Below the pieces are notes generated by a model. The model was not told the origin of the DNA, ran no database searches, and saw only the letters and a list, made by a program, of their open reading frames with translations. A program made the translations under genes and the position numbers. Below are positions 35,961-44,198 of a DNA stretch of 64,000 bases, in pieces (position 1 is the stretch's first letter; every line of letters begins with the position of its first letter). The DNA is from Saccharomonospora xinjiangensis XJ-54 (GTDB taxonomy: Bacteria; Actinomycetota; Actinomycetes; Mycobacteriales; Pseudonocardiaceae): assembly GCF_000258175.1 (NCBI RefSeq), contig NZ_JH636049.1, positions 520,982 to 584,981 on the forward strand. Direction: 5' to 3'.

Positions 35961-36956
35961 TTGGCTGACGCGACACTGACCGCCGCACGTTCCTCGACCG
36001 CACGGCGCGCCTCCCGGCGCGGGCGCCCCGCGAGCGACGAGCCGGACATCGTCCGGTATTACCTCGACGAGGTCGGCGCGACACCCCTGTTGACAGCCAA
36101 CCAGGAGGTGGAGCTCGCGAAGCGGATCGAGGCAGGCGTCTACGCCGCCGAACTGCTGCGCAGGGCCGACGCGGGGGAGATCACTCTCGATCACGACCGG
36201 CGCAGGGATCTCGGCCTCGTCGCCAGGGACGGGCAGCGCGCCAAGGACCACATGGTCAGGGCGAACCTGAGGCTCGTGGTGACGGCCGCGCGCAAGAACC
36301 GGCACACCAACCTGCCGCTGCTGGACGCCATCCAGGAGGGCAACCTCGGCCTGATCAGGGCCGTCGAGAAGTTCGACTACACCAAGGGCTTCAAGTTCTC
36401 GACGTATGCCATGTGGTGGATCCGCCAGGCCATCCAGCGGGGCAACGCCTTCCAGAGCAACACCATCCGCCTTCCCATGCACGTCAGCGAGCAGGTCGCG
36501 AAGCTCGACAGGCTCGAACGCACTCTCCAGTCGCACAGCGACCACGAGCCGACACTGGAGGAGCTCGCCGAGGCTGCGGAGCTTCCGGTGGAGCGCGTCG
36601 CGGCGTTGCGCAAGGCCGGGCGCTCCACCGTCAGCCTCGACGTGCCGCTCGACGAGGACGGCGAGCTGCACCTCGGCGATCTCGTGTCGGACGGCACCGT
36701 GCCCGCCGTTGGCGAGGGCGTCGAGCGTCAGGCCATGGTGGAGCAGCTGCGCGCGGCGCTGGACAGCCTGCCGCCTTCCGAAGCCGCTGTGGTGTCCCTG
36801 CGCTATGGCCTTCGCGACGGGCACCAGCACACCATCCCGGAGATCTCGCAACGACTCGGCCTGAGCCGCAAGCGGGTGCGCACCCTGGAATCCCGCGCCA
36901 TGAGCCTGCTCAGGGAGCCGGGGCGCAGCGATTCGCTGCTCGACTGGGCGAGCTGA
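35961..36956 (+). CDS. Group 2 (SigB/HrdB-like) RNA polymerase sigma factor
   Basis: About 331 residues with all domains of a primary-like sigma factor except region 1.1. Region 1.2 is DIVRYYLDEVGATPLLTANQ. Region 2 includes NLRLVVTAARKNRHTNLPLL and GFKFSTYAMWWIRQAIQRGN. Region 3 is HVSEQVAKLDRLERTLQ, and region 4 contains LPPSEAAVVSLRYGL and IPEISQRLGLSRKRVRTLES. It is a non-essential-type sigma for stationary or stress genes. The TTG at 35961-35963 (ADATLTAARSS) is preferred because GGAGG lies 8 bases upstream; the frame extends to 35934 without a better start. Confidence 0.88.
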   Translation: MADATLTAARSSTARRASRRGRPASDEPDIVRYYLDEVGATPLLTANQEVELAKRIEAGVYAAELLRRADAGEITLDHDRRRDLGLVARDGQRAKDHMVRANLRLVVTAARKNRHTNLPLLDAIQEGNLGLIRAVEKFDYTKGFKFSTYAMWWIRQAIQRGNAFQSNTIRLPMHVSEQVAKLDRLERTLQSHSDHEPTLEELAEAAELPVERVAALRKAGRSTVSLDVPLDEDGELHLGDLVSDGTVPAVGEGVERQAMVEQLRAALDSLPPSEAAVVSLRYGLRDGHQHTIPEISQRLGLSRKRVRTLESRAMSLLREPGRSDSLLDWAS

Positions 36957-37026
36957 GCGGCAACTGGCGGTCACAGCGATCGCGAGCGGTGAGAGCGACG
37001 ATCCTGCCGTTGTCGGACGGCGGTCC

Positions 37027-37032
37027 TAGGAT
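37027..37032 (+). promoter_or_regulatory. -10 element for a leaderless ligase mRNA
   Basis: TAGGAT, six bases, then GTG at 37039. It starts the two-gene DNA ligase/polymerase operon. Confidence 0.5.
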
Positions 37033-37038
37033 CGAGGC

Positions 37039-38127
37039 GTGGAACTGCCCGTGATGCCGCCGGTGCGGCCGATGCTGGCCACGCTGGTGCGCGACCTTCC
37101 CCGCTCGCCGGGCCTGCTCTACGAGCCGAAGTGGGACGGTTTCCGCTGCATTGTGTTCCGGGACGGCGACGAGATCGAACTCGGTTCGCGCAACGACCGT
37201 CCGCTGACCCGGTACTTCCCCGAGCTGGTTGACCTGCTGACCGACGCGCTGCCACAGCGATGCGTCGTGGACGGCGAGATCATCGTGGTCACCGAGAACG
37301 GCCTCGACTTCGATGCGCTGCAGAATCGCCTGCATCCCGCGGCTTCGCGCGTCCGCAAGCTCGCTGCCGAGACCCCCGCGAGTTTCGTGGCGTTCGACGT
37401 GCTCGCCCTCGACGATCGCGAGCTGACCGCGGAGCCATTCGCCACGCGGCGTCGCCTGCTCGAAACCGTGCTCGACACCGCGTTCGCCAGGGTGCATCTC
37501 ACCCCGCTGACCGACGACCCCGAGGTGGCGCGCGACTGGTTCACGCGGTTCGAGGGCGCGGGTTTCGACGGCGTGATGGCCAAGGACCCCACCCTGCCGT
37601 ACCAGCAGGACAAGCGTGCGATGTGGAAGGTGAAGCATGAGCGAACGGCCGATTGCGTCGTGGCCGGGTTCCGCTGGCACAAGGACGGCAAGGGGATCGG
37701 ATCGCTGCTGCTCGGGCTCTACGACGACGTGGGGACGCTGCACCACGTCGGTGTCGCCAGCGGTTTCAGCGCCGCACGCCGCGCCGAGCTGGTGGACGAG
37801 CTGCGGCCGCTGCGGCAGGGCGCGCTGGATGAGCACCCATGGCGCGACTGGGCCGCCGCGGCCGGTGATCCCTCGGCCACGGCGGGGCGGATGCCGGGCG
37901 GGTTGAGCCGCTGGAGCGGCGGCAAGGATCTGTCGTGGGAGCCGCTGCGCATCGAACTGGTCGCCGAGGTGCGGTACGAGCACGTCCAGGCGGGCCGGTT
38001 CCGCCACGGCGGCAGGCTGGTGCGGTTCCGCCCCGACCGGACACCCGGATCGTGCACGTACAGCCAGCTCGACGAGGCGGCGCCCGCCGAGCTGACCGCG
38101 TTCTTCGCCGAGGCGGGCACCCCGTGA
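37039..38127 (+). CDS. ligC: ATP-dependent DNA ligase (LigC-like)
   Basis: A 362-residue ligase. The adenylated lysine is K31 in EPKWDGFRC. Downstream nucleotidyltransferase motifs include VVDGEIIVV near residue 77 and GVMAKDP near 178, and the OB-fold domain begins near 205 (ADCVVAGFRWHKDGKGIGSL). Length and motif order match mycobacterial LigC, an accessory ligase for base-excision repair or end joining. The LigD-type polymerase gene starts inside its stop codon (GTGA overlap). The leaderless promoter lies directly upstream. Confidence 0.87.
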   Translation: MELPVMPPVRPMLATLVRDLPRSPGLLYEPKWDGFRCIVFRDGDEIELGSRNDRPLTRYFPELVDLLTDALPQRCVVDGEIIVVTENGLDFDALQNRLHPAASRVRKLAAETPASFVAFDVLALDDRELTAEPFATRRRLLETVLDTAFARVHLTPLTDDPEVARDWFTRFEGAGFDGVMAKDPTLPYQQDKRAMWKVKHERTADCVVAGFRWHKDGKGIGSLLLGLYDDVGTLHHVGVASGFSAARRAELVDELRPLRQGALDEHPWRDWAAAAGDPSATAGRMPGGLSRWSGGKDLSWEPLRIELVAEVRYEHVQAGRFRHGGRLVRFRPDRTPGSCTYSQLDEAAPAELTAFFAEAGTP

Positions 38128-39155
38128 GCGGCAAGGGAAGCAAGGACGAGACGGCGGTGCTCGACATCGACGGCACGGAGGTGCCGATCTCCCATCCGGG
38201 CAAGGTGTACTTCCCCGAACGCGGCGAGACCAAGCTCGACCTCGTCCGCTACTACCAGGCCGTCGCCGAGCCGCTGCTCGCGACGCTGGGCGGGCGTCCA
38301 CTGCTGATGGAGCGCTACCCCTCGGGAGCAGGCGGCAAGTCGTTCTTCCAGAAGCGGGTGCCGTCGTCGGCGCCGCCGTGGTTGCGGACCACGGTCGTCT
38401 CCACCCCGAACGGCACCACCAGTGACGCGCTCGTCGCGGCCGATCTCGCCCATGTGCTGTGGGCGGTGAACCTCGGCTGCCTCGGCTTCCACGTGTGGCC
38501 CTACCACGCCGACACCCCCGATGTCGCCGACGAGTTACGCATTGACCTCGACCCGTCTCCCGGCGTGACGTTCGGTCAGGTCCGCGAGGCCGCGTGGGCC
38601 ACGAAGGCGTTGCTCGACGAACTCGGCATCGACAGCTTCGTCAAGACCACCGGCTCACGGGGCCTGCACGTGTACGTGTGCCTCGAATCGCGCTGGGACA
38701 GCTACGAGGTCCGCGCAGGTGCGGTCGCGCTGGCTAGGGAGCTGCATCGCAGGCATCCCGGCCTCGTCACCGACGCGTGGTGGAAGGAGGAGCGGGGTTC
38801 GCGGGTGTTCGTGGACTTCAACCAGAACGCGCCCCACAAGACCGTGTTCGGCGCGTGGTGCGTGCGCCCGAGAACCGGCGGACAGGTGTCGGCCCCCATC
38901 GGCTGGGACGAGGTGAACGACGTCGTACCGGACGACCTCACTCTCGTGAGCATCCCGGCTCTGCTGGCCGAGCGGGGTAACCCGTGGGACGGCATGGGCG
39001 AGCGGCCCCAATCGCTGGAACCGCTCGTGGAGCTGTCCCGGCGCGACCGTGAGGCGGGGCTGCTCGACGCGCCGTGGCCACCCGTGTATCCCAAGCAGCC
39101 CGGTGAGCCACCGAGGGTCGCGCCGAGCAGGGCAAGGCGTTCCTCACGCTCCTGA
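38124..39155 (+). CDS. LigD-type DNA primase-polymerase (PolDom)
   Basis: A 343-residue archaeo-eukaryotic-primase-fold polymerase as in the polymerase domain of LigD. The catalytic acid pair D141/D143 lies in ELRIDLDPSPG. KTTGSRGLHVYVCL near residue 173 matches the nucleotide-binding motif, and NQNAPHKTVFGAWCVR near 235 carries the third acid region. In mycobacteria Prim-PolC, encoded next to ligC, acts in short-gap repair. Here too it is coupled to the ligase by a GTGA overlap. No ligase or nuclease domain is fused, and no Ku gene is visible in the window. Confidence 0.87.
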   Translation: MSGKGSKDETAVLDIDGTEVPISHPGKVYFPERGETKLDLVRYYQAVAEPLLATLGGRPLLMERYPSGAGGKSFFQKRVPSSAPPWLRTTVVSTPNGTTSDALVAADLAHVLWAVNLGCLGFHVWPYHADTPDVADELRIDLDPSPGVTFGQVREAAWATKALLDELGIDSFVKTTGSRGLHVYVCLESRWDSYEVRAGAVALARELHRRHPGLVTDAWWKEERGSRVFVDFNQNAPHKTVFGAWCVRPRTGGQVSAPIGWDEVNDVVPDDLTLVSIPALLAERGNPWDGMGERPQSLEPLVELSRRDREAGLLDAPWPPVYPKQPGEPPRVAPSRARRSSRS

Positions 39156-39220
39156 ACCGGCAGGGTCACCCGCCCCGCCGGTCGTTGCCGACCGTCGTTG
39201 CCGAATCGGTTACGGCTGGC

Positions 39221-39628
39221 TCACGAGCCGCCCCTACGGGCTTTCGCCGTGCGGCGTCCGCTGGCCTTCTGAAGCGCGGACACGAGGTCCTTCTTGCTCA
39301 TGGACGAGCGGCCGGGGATGTCGAGCTGGCGCGCCCGCTCGTAGAGATGCTGCTTGCTCGCGTTCGCGTCAACTCCGCCTGCCGTCGCGGTCGTGCGCTG
39401 GCCCGCGCCCCGCGACGCCTGCTTGTCGGACGGCCCCTTGCGGCCCTTCGGCTCCCAGTGATCGCCCACCTTCTCGAAGGTGTGCTTGAGCGCGGCGTAG
39501 GCCGTCTGGTGGGCCCGCCTGCCCTCGCCGTAGCTCTCGACCGCCGAGTCGTGCGCCTCGATCCACGTACGCTGAGCCTTCTCGGGGGAGCGCTGGAGCG
39601 TGCTCGGAAGTTCCTTGCGTCCCGGCAC
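39221..39628 (-). CDS. ChaB-like protein with Rho-N domain
   Basis: About 135 residues. The N-terminal ChaB domain (PGRKELPSTLQRSPEKAQRT, then AYAALKHTFEKVGDHW) is followed by a charged linker. A C-terminal Rho termination factor N-terminal/SAP-like segment (LYERARQLDIPGRSSMSKKD) follows. ChaB was named from the cation-antiport locus in E. coli, but a function is not established; the Rho-N part suggests nucleic-acid binding. The GTG at 39626-39628 gives the family N-terminus and has AGGTGA five bases upstream. It is convergent with the repair operon. Confidence 0.8.
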   Translation of the reverse strand: MPGRKELPSTLQRSPEKAQRTWIEAHDSAVESYGEGRRAHQTAYAALKHTFEKVGDHWEPKGRKGPSDKQASRGAGQRTTATAGGVDANASKQHLYERARQLDIPGRSSMSKKDLVSALQKASGRRTAKARRGGS

Positions 39629-39884
39629 GGAGATCACCTGCCTCGTGGTCGCTTCCGTTTCACGCCCTCGGGTTGCCGGTCGCGCTGTCCGGCAAACCGG
39701 ATTTTTCGATCTTGCTGGGGGAGGTCGTTTCCCTGGCGGTGCCGCCAGAGCGGCCTGCGCGGGAACCGGCACCGGCGCGGGCCGAGCCGTGGCTGACGAC
39801 CGTGGTCGTGGCGAAAAAGGAAAGCACCGCACCCGGCGAACTCGATACCATGGCTCGGCTCAGTCGCCTTTACCTGGGGGTCCG

Positions 39885-40871
39885 ATGGCCGATGGGGAAG
39901 CGTCCGCGACCGCACGCGACACGCGTCACGCAGCACCCACCGCAGCTGATGATCCGGCTTCCGCGCAGGCGCCTGCTGCTCCCGAGGTCCAGGCCCATCC
40001 CCTCACCTCGGACACCTTTCTCCGGCAGCGTGACCTTGTCCTCGGCCCAGTGCGGGTCTGGACGATGTCGTTCGCGCCCATGGTGTTGTTCAGAACCCGC
40101 GACATGATCGCGCGGTCCGACCCGAAGACCTACAACGTCCTGGTGTTGCGCCACGGTACGTTGCGGCGCATCGACTGCACCGCCGACGTGGTGTACCGGC
40201 CCGGCGATCTCCACATCATCGATTCGTCGCTGCCTTTCCGGCTCGACGCGGACGACACCAACGTCGTGTCCTGCATCGGTGTCACGGCCCCGAAGGCGAT
40301 GCTGCCGGTACCGGTTGACCGCATGCGATGACTGGCAGGACGCCGGTTGTCGGCCGGGGACGGCTTGGGCGGCCTGCTGGCAGGCGTGCTGGATCGGATC
40401 GTCGCCGACCACAGCTCCTACCGGAGCACCGACTCAGCTCGGCTGGCGACGATTCTGCGGGAGGTGCTCGCGGGACTGTTCGCGCGAGCGCTGGAGGACG
40501 AGAAGCAACCCGTGCCCGCCGAGGTCCACCGTAGGACCCTGTTGCTGCGCATGCGGGCGTTCATCGACCAGCACCTTCCCGACCGTCGCCTCGGGCCACG
40601 CCTCGTCGCGGAGGCCCACCACGTCTCGACGAGCTACGTCCACCGGCTGTTCGGCGCCGAAGGAACCACGGTGTCGGGCTGGATTCGCGCCAGGAGGCTG
40701 GAACGAGCTCGCATGGACCTTGCCGACCCCGCGATGAATACCGTTCCGGTCCACCACATCGCGCTGCGCTAGGGCTTCTCCCACCGCGCGGCGTTCACCA
40801 GGGCCTTCCGTGCGGCCTACGGGATTGCGCCCCGAGATTTCCGGCGCGCGTTGCCGCACGAGTGCGCGTGA
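39885..40871 (+). pseudogene. AraC family regulator gene with two in-frame stop codons
   Basis: One reading frame from the ATG at 39885 to a stop at 40869-40871 encodes a complete-looking 328-position AraC-type regulator. The N-terminal AraC-binding-like domain (FLRQRDLVLGPVRVWTMSFA, then VYRPGDLHIIDSSLPFRL) is followed by a C-terminal double HTH (LVAEAHHVSTSYVHRLFGAE, then FSHRAAFTRAFRAAYGIAPR). It is broken by TGA at 40329-40331 between the domains and TAG at 40770-40772 inside the last HTH. The frame itself is intact, so these are point nonsense changes, not frameshifts. It is probably a recent pseudogene; sequence error or readthrough are alternatives. GGGGG precedes the ATG. Confidence 0.8.
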
Positions 40872-40958
40872 AGTCGTGCAGCGAGCGTCAAGAAACCGGA
40901 GCGGCCATGCCAACGACAACGCCGGCGTCCGAGGCGACCATGGTGCCTCGACAGTGAT

Positions 40959-40977
40959 CCGCACCACGGTGGTGCGG
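40959..40977. promoter_or_regulatory. Perfect palindrome upstream of a secreted-protein gene
   Basis: CCGCACCAC-G-GTGGTGCGG has 9-bp arms about one central base. It ends 26 bases before the ATG of the secreted Cys-rich protein. It could be an operator overlapping that promoter, or a 5' UTR hairpin. Confidence 0.45.
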
Positions 40978-41003
40978 GTGGTGATCGGGAAGGGGCCTGA
41001 AGG

Positions 41004-41447
41004 ATGCGCACGATCCGCGTGCTGCTGCCTGCTGTGGCGGCGTTGATTCTGGCGTTGTTGCCCGCGACAGCGTCGGCGGGGCAAGAGTCTCCGGCCGCCG
41101 GAGAGGACAGGGTGTCGGTGAACGCGTACGAACTCGACCTCGCCGTCGCCGGAACGCCGCCGTCGAGCGGTCTTGTCTGCAAATCGGTGACCGGGGCATA
41201 CGCGTGCTTCGAGCACTACGGCGACAAGTGGTGGGTGAAGGACACCGCGACCGACGGCGCCTCCGCGGTCGTCATCTGGGACAACTACCGCAACGGCTCC
41301 CTGTACCGCCAGGGCGAATGCCAGAATCGCCTCGGCTCCGGTCAGTGGGGGGTGTGCAACAAGAACTACTACGAGGACAGCACGCTCGACTGGGTCGTGT
41401 GCGTCTTCGATGTGTCCGAGGGCAGGCTCATCCGTTGCGGCGGCTGA
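41004..41447 (+). CDS. Small secreted cysteine-rich protein of unknown function
   Basis: A 147-residue protein with a clear signal peptide (basic start RTIR, hydrophobic LLPAVAALILALLPA, cleavage near ASA-GQ at residue 25). The mature part of about 120 residues has six cysteines (in VCKS, ACFEH, GECQN, GVCNK, VVCVF and IRCGG) and many aromatics, consistent with a disulphide-bonded fold. I recall similar small proteins in Pseudonocardiaceae and Streptomyces annotated as hypothetical. GGAAGGGG lies upstream. It is a monocistronic unit bounded by a palindrome upstream and a terminator downstream. Confidence 0.75.
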   Translation: MRTIRVLLPAVAALILALLPATASAGQESPAAGEDRVSVNAYELDLAVAGTPPSSGLVCKSVTGAYACFEHYGDKWWVKDTATDGASAVVIWDNYRNGSLYRQGECQNRLGSGQWGVCNKNYYEDSTLDWVVCVFDVSEGRLIRCGG

Positions 41448-41467
41448 CGGCCTGAGGCTGGGCGGCC

Positions 41468-41505
41468 CCGGTGGGGCGGGCAGGCAGTCCTGGCCGCCCC
41501 ACCGG
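41468..41505 (+). terminator. Terminator of the secreted-protein gene
   Basis: A perfect 12-bp GC-rich stem (41468-41479 with 41494-41505) with a 14-base loop lies 20 bases after the stop. Confidence 0.65.
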
Positions 41506-41687
41506 CTCGCCGCGCCGGTCTGAGCAGCGCGGCGTGTCACGCCACGGCGTCGCCCGTATCCGGTGTGCGTTCGGCCCTGGCTTTCCGGGTGATCGGCGGC
41601 ACAGTTCCCGCCCCGTCCACACGCGACACTGGGCCGGAAGGGCCACGGTCCTGGCGGACGATCATCGATGCTGGGAGACTGGTCGGC

Positions 41688-42452
41688 GTGCTGTGGCTCG
41701 ATCTCGAAGGTGCCGTCAACGTCAGGGACGTCGGGGGGATTCCCACCGACGACGGGGAAAAGATCGCGCGGGGCAGGCTGCTCCGCTCCGACAACCTCCA
41801 GAACCTCTCCCCCACCGATATCAATTTCCTGGTGGAGAACGTCCGGCTCAGCACGGTGGTGGACCTCCGCTCGCCGGCCGAGGTCACGTCCGAGGGCCCG
41901 GCGCCCCTGACCCGGATCGACCGGGTTCTGCACGTCAATCACTCGTTGCTGCCGGAACACGGTTTCGCCGCCACGGCCGAGGCGTTGCTGGTGCGCCGCA
42001 AGCGTGAGGAGGAGCGCTACCCTGGCGACCCGTCGTGCGCGCACTACCTCGGCTACGTCGAGCACCGGCCCGACAGCATCGTGGCCGCGCTGCGGGCCGT
42101 CAACCGCTCGGCAGGCGCGGCGCTGGTGCATTGCGCGGCAGGCAAGGACCGCACGGGTGTCGTCGTGGCGTTCGCGCTCACCGTCGCCGGTGCGCGCCGC
42201 GAGGACATCATCCGGGACTACGCGGCCACGGGCGAACGGCTCGACCGTATTCTCGATCGCCTGCGCCGCTCACCCACTTATGCCGGGAGCATCGACAGCG
42301 TCCCCGAAGACCACCATCGCCCACGTGCCGAGACGATGGAGGCGTTCCTGGAGCAGGTGGACAAGCGTCACGGCGGCGTGCTGAGCGTGCTCGGCGGCAA
42401 CGGATTCACCGACGACGAGTTCGACGCCCTCCACCGCAAGCTGCGCCGCTGA
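41688..42452 (+). CDS. Tyrosine/lipid phosphatase (PtpB/DSP-like)
   Basis: A 254-residue protein phosphatase of the bacterial Y_phosphatase3 group, related to mycobacterial PtpB. The N-terminus has NVRDVGGIPTDDG and ARGRLLRSDNLQNLS. The CX5R loop is HCAAGKDRTG, with nucleophile Cys149 and Arg155. The lysine and aspartate in the loop fit the dual-specificity or phosphoinositide-type subgroup. The GTG at 41688-41690 is used, with GGGAG about ten bases upstream. It ends before a clear terminator hairpin. Confidence 0.86.
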   Translation: MLWLDLEGAVNVRDVGGIPTDDGEKIARGRLLRSDNLQNLSPTDINFLVENVRLSTVVDLRSPAEVTSEGPAPLTRIDRVLHVNHSLLPEHGFAATAEALLVRRKREEERYPGDPSCAHYLGYVEHRPDSIVAALRAVNRSAGAALVHCAAGKDRTGVVVAFALTVAGARREDIIRDYAATGERLDRILDRLRRSPTYAGSIDSVPEDHHRPRAETMEAFLEQVDKRHGGVLSVLGGNGFTDDEFDALHRKLRR

Positions 42453-42469
42453 CGGTCGCTCCGCACCGA

Positions 42470-42494
42470 ACGACTGCCGGGCTTCGGCAGTCGT
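42470..42494 (+). terminator. Terminator of the phosphatase gene
   Basis: A perfect 10-bp stem (42470-42479 with 42485-42494) with a 5-base loop lies 17 bases after the stop. Confidence 0.65.
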
Positions 42495-42550
42495 GCTCGT
42501 CCGGTCACGCACCGCGCCCACCGTCGCACGAAGCGATGCCGGGGCTGCTC

Positions 42551-42556
42551 TATCCT
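42551..42556 (+). promoter_or_regulatory. -10 element for a leaderless DUF4429 mRNA
   Basis: TATCCT, six bases, then ATG at 42563, with no Shine-Dalgarno. Confidence 0.5.
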
Positions 42557-42562
42557 GCCAGC

Positions 42563-43441
42563 ATGGCCGAGATCAACTCGCCCTTCGGCACGTGGAAGTT
42601 CGACGGCGACGTCCTGCGCATTACCCCCGGCTCACACCGCCGCGTCCACAAGCTCCGAAGGACGCTCGGGGAAATGGAGTTGCCGCTCACCGCGGTCGCG
42701 GGCGTCTCGTTCGAGCAGGGCCGGAAATCGGGGCGACTGCGTGTGCGACTGAAGGACGGCGCCGACCCGCTCTCGCTGGTGGCACGCGGGAACCTGCCGG
42801 ACAACGCCGACCCGTATCAACTCACAGTCGAGCCGGGCCAGCAGCAGGCGGCCGAGTACCTGGTGGACGCCGTGCGGTTCACCCCGCGACCGGACGGCGA
42901 TCCCGTGTCCTTCACGCGTTTCGCGCTGCCCGGCCCCGCCCTGCCGGTGACAGCGTCGGTCAGCGAGGGTGTGGTGTCGTGCGACGGGAACCGGGTCCTC
43001 ATCGAGTGGGGCTGGCAGGCGGCCGAGGCGAAACGCAAACTCGGCCGCACCGAACTGTCCCTCGACACCGTCGAAGGCGTTGACTGGCGGCCGTCGGCCG
43101 GGCTCACCGACGGGCTCCTGCGCCTGCGTCCACGAGGTGTCCCCGTCACGCTGCCTCCCGAGAGCGACCCGCATTGCGTGCGCCTGGTCTGGGGCACGGA
43201 GAACGAGTTGCTGACGGTGCTCGTGGCCGCCGCCGTCGCGGCGCGGCTTCCGCACCCGAACGCGCCGACCGAACCCGCGAACGCGCGGCAGGAGTCCACG
43301 CCACCCCAAGGCGGGCTCACCGACGTGGACGAGGTCCTGCGGCGCATCCGCGAGCTGGGTGAGCTGCACCGCGACGGTGTTCTCGACGAGACCGAGTTCG
43401 CCACGGCCAAGCAGGCGCTGCTGCGCAGGCTGTCGGATTGA
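42563..43441 (+). CDS. DUF4429 protein with C-terminal SHOCT domain
   Basis: A 292-residue protein. Two DUF4429-type beta-rich units (each like a degenerate PH domain) cover residues about 1-115 and 125-230. A Pro-rich linker follows, then a SHOCT helical hairpin at about 257-290 (LGELHRDGVLDETEFATAKQ). SHOCT segments mediate oligomerisation or membrane association. Function is unknown. Such proteins are common in Streptomyces and Pseudonocardiaceae. It is probably leaderless, and is convergent with the next gene, 13 bases apart. Confidence 0.8.
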   Translation: MAEINSPFGTWKFDGDVLRITPGSHRRVHKLRRTLGEMELPLTAVAGVSFEQGRKSGRLRVRLKDGADPLSLVARGNLPDNADPYQLTVEPGQQQAAEYLVDAVRFTPRPDGDPVSFTRFALPGPALPVTASVSEGVVSCDGNRVLIEWGWQAAEAKRKLGRTELSLDTVEGVDWRPSAGLTDGLLRLRPRGVPVTLPPESDPHCVRLVWGTENELLTVLVAAAVAARLPHPNAPTEPANARQESTPPQGGLTDVDEVLRRIRELGELHRDGVLDETEFATAKQALLRRLSD

Positions 43442-43454
43442 TGGCCACGCTGGA

Positions 43455-44135
43455 TTACCAGCGCGCTGTTCCTTCTCGCGTTGCCGTGCCGTAGGGCAGG
43501 TAGCGGCGGAAGCCGCGCCCTGTGAGGCCGGGAGTCTCGGCGATGAGCCTCGGCACGTCGTCGTCGGCGCTCAACTGTTCCTCCACCACACGCTGATGCG
43601 ACTCCTCGTCGGCGAATTCGGCCCAGTTGAGCATCTGCGTGCCGTCGAGGGCGACGTGGAAGTGGTTGCCGCCCATGCCGGTGGGATAGGCGGCACCGGT
43701 GGTGGCGGGGTGGCGATCCAGCAGCGCATCGACGAAGCGGCGCGCGGTCTCGGCGTCTGCGGTGTCGAACGTGACGACGACGATGATGCCCGGCGTGGTG
43801 GGGTCACTCGGCACGGCGCTGCGATAGAGGCCGTGGCGCACCGAACTCGTGGTCTCGGCGGCCTCGTGTTCCGGTGCGCCGTCGAGGGTCTGCTCGCCGG
43901 TCCACTGCGAGTACCGCAAAACCGTGATGCCGTCGGCGCCGAGGAGCACGGTGTCCGACACCAGGCCCGCGTGCCAGGGCCGGTCGGCCGTCAGGAGCGC
44001 GTCGGCCACCTCGTGCTGCCGCGCGTCGTCCCGCACGGTGATGGTGTCGATGACGGCGACAGCGGCGTCGGCGCGCCGCACGTCCGGGAATACGGGATGG
44101 GGCGCGGGACCGCTGGGGGTGGTGTTTGAGGTCAT
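43455..44135 (-). CDS. ABM-like dimeric alpha/beta-barrel protein
   Basis: About 226 residues, apparently two antibiotic-biosynthesis-monooxygenase-type ferredoxin-like units. The first covers about 15-100 (AAVAVIDTITVRDDARQ, then LRYSQWTGEQTL) and the second about 112-190 (IIVVVTFDTADAETARRFVD, then MLNWAEFADEESHQRVVEEQ). The ABM signature is an N-terminal strand plus the mid W/Y-W residues. Members range from cofactor-free monooxygenases to haem degraders; the activity here cannot be stated. TACGGT six bases before the ATG suggests a leaderless mRNA, separate from the upstream GGT gene. Confidence 0.72.
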   Translation of the reverse strand: MTSNTTPSGPAPHPVFPDVRRADAAVAVIDTITVRDDARQHEVADALLTADRPWHAGLVSDTVLLGADGITVLRYSQWTGEQTLDGAPEHEAAETTSSVRHGLYRSAVPSDPTTPGIIVVVTFDTADAETARRFVDALLDRHPATTGAAYPTGMGGNHFHVALDGTQMLNWAEFADEESHQRVVEEQLSADDDVPRLIAETPGLTGRGFRRYLPYGTATREGTARW

Positions 44136-44141
44136 GCGGGA

Positions 44142-44147
44142 ACCGTA
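44142..44147 (-). promoter_or_regulatory. -10 element for a leaderless ABM-like mRNA
   Basis: TACGGT on the minus strand, six bases, then the ATG at 44133-44135. Confidence 0.5.
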
Positions 44148-44198
44148 AGGGCAGCCGGGTCGGGGACACATCTGTCAACCGACCTGGCCGTCCTCGAT

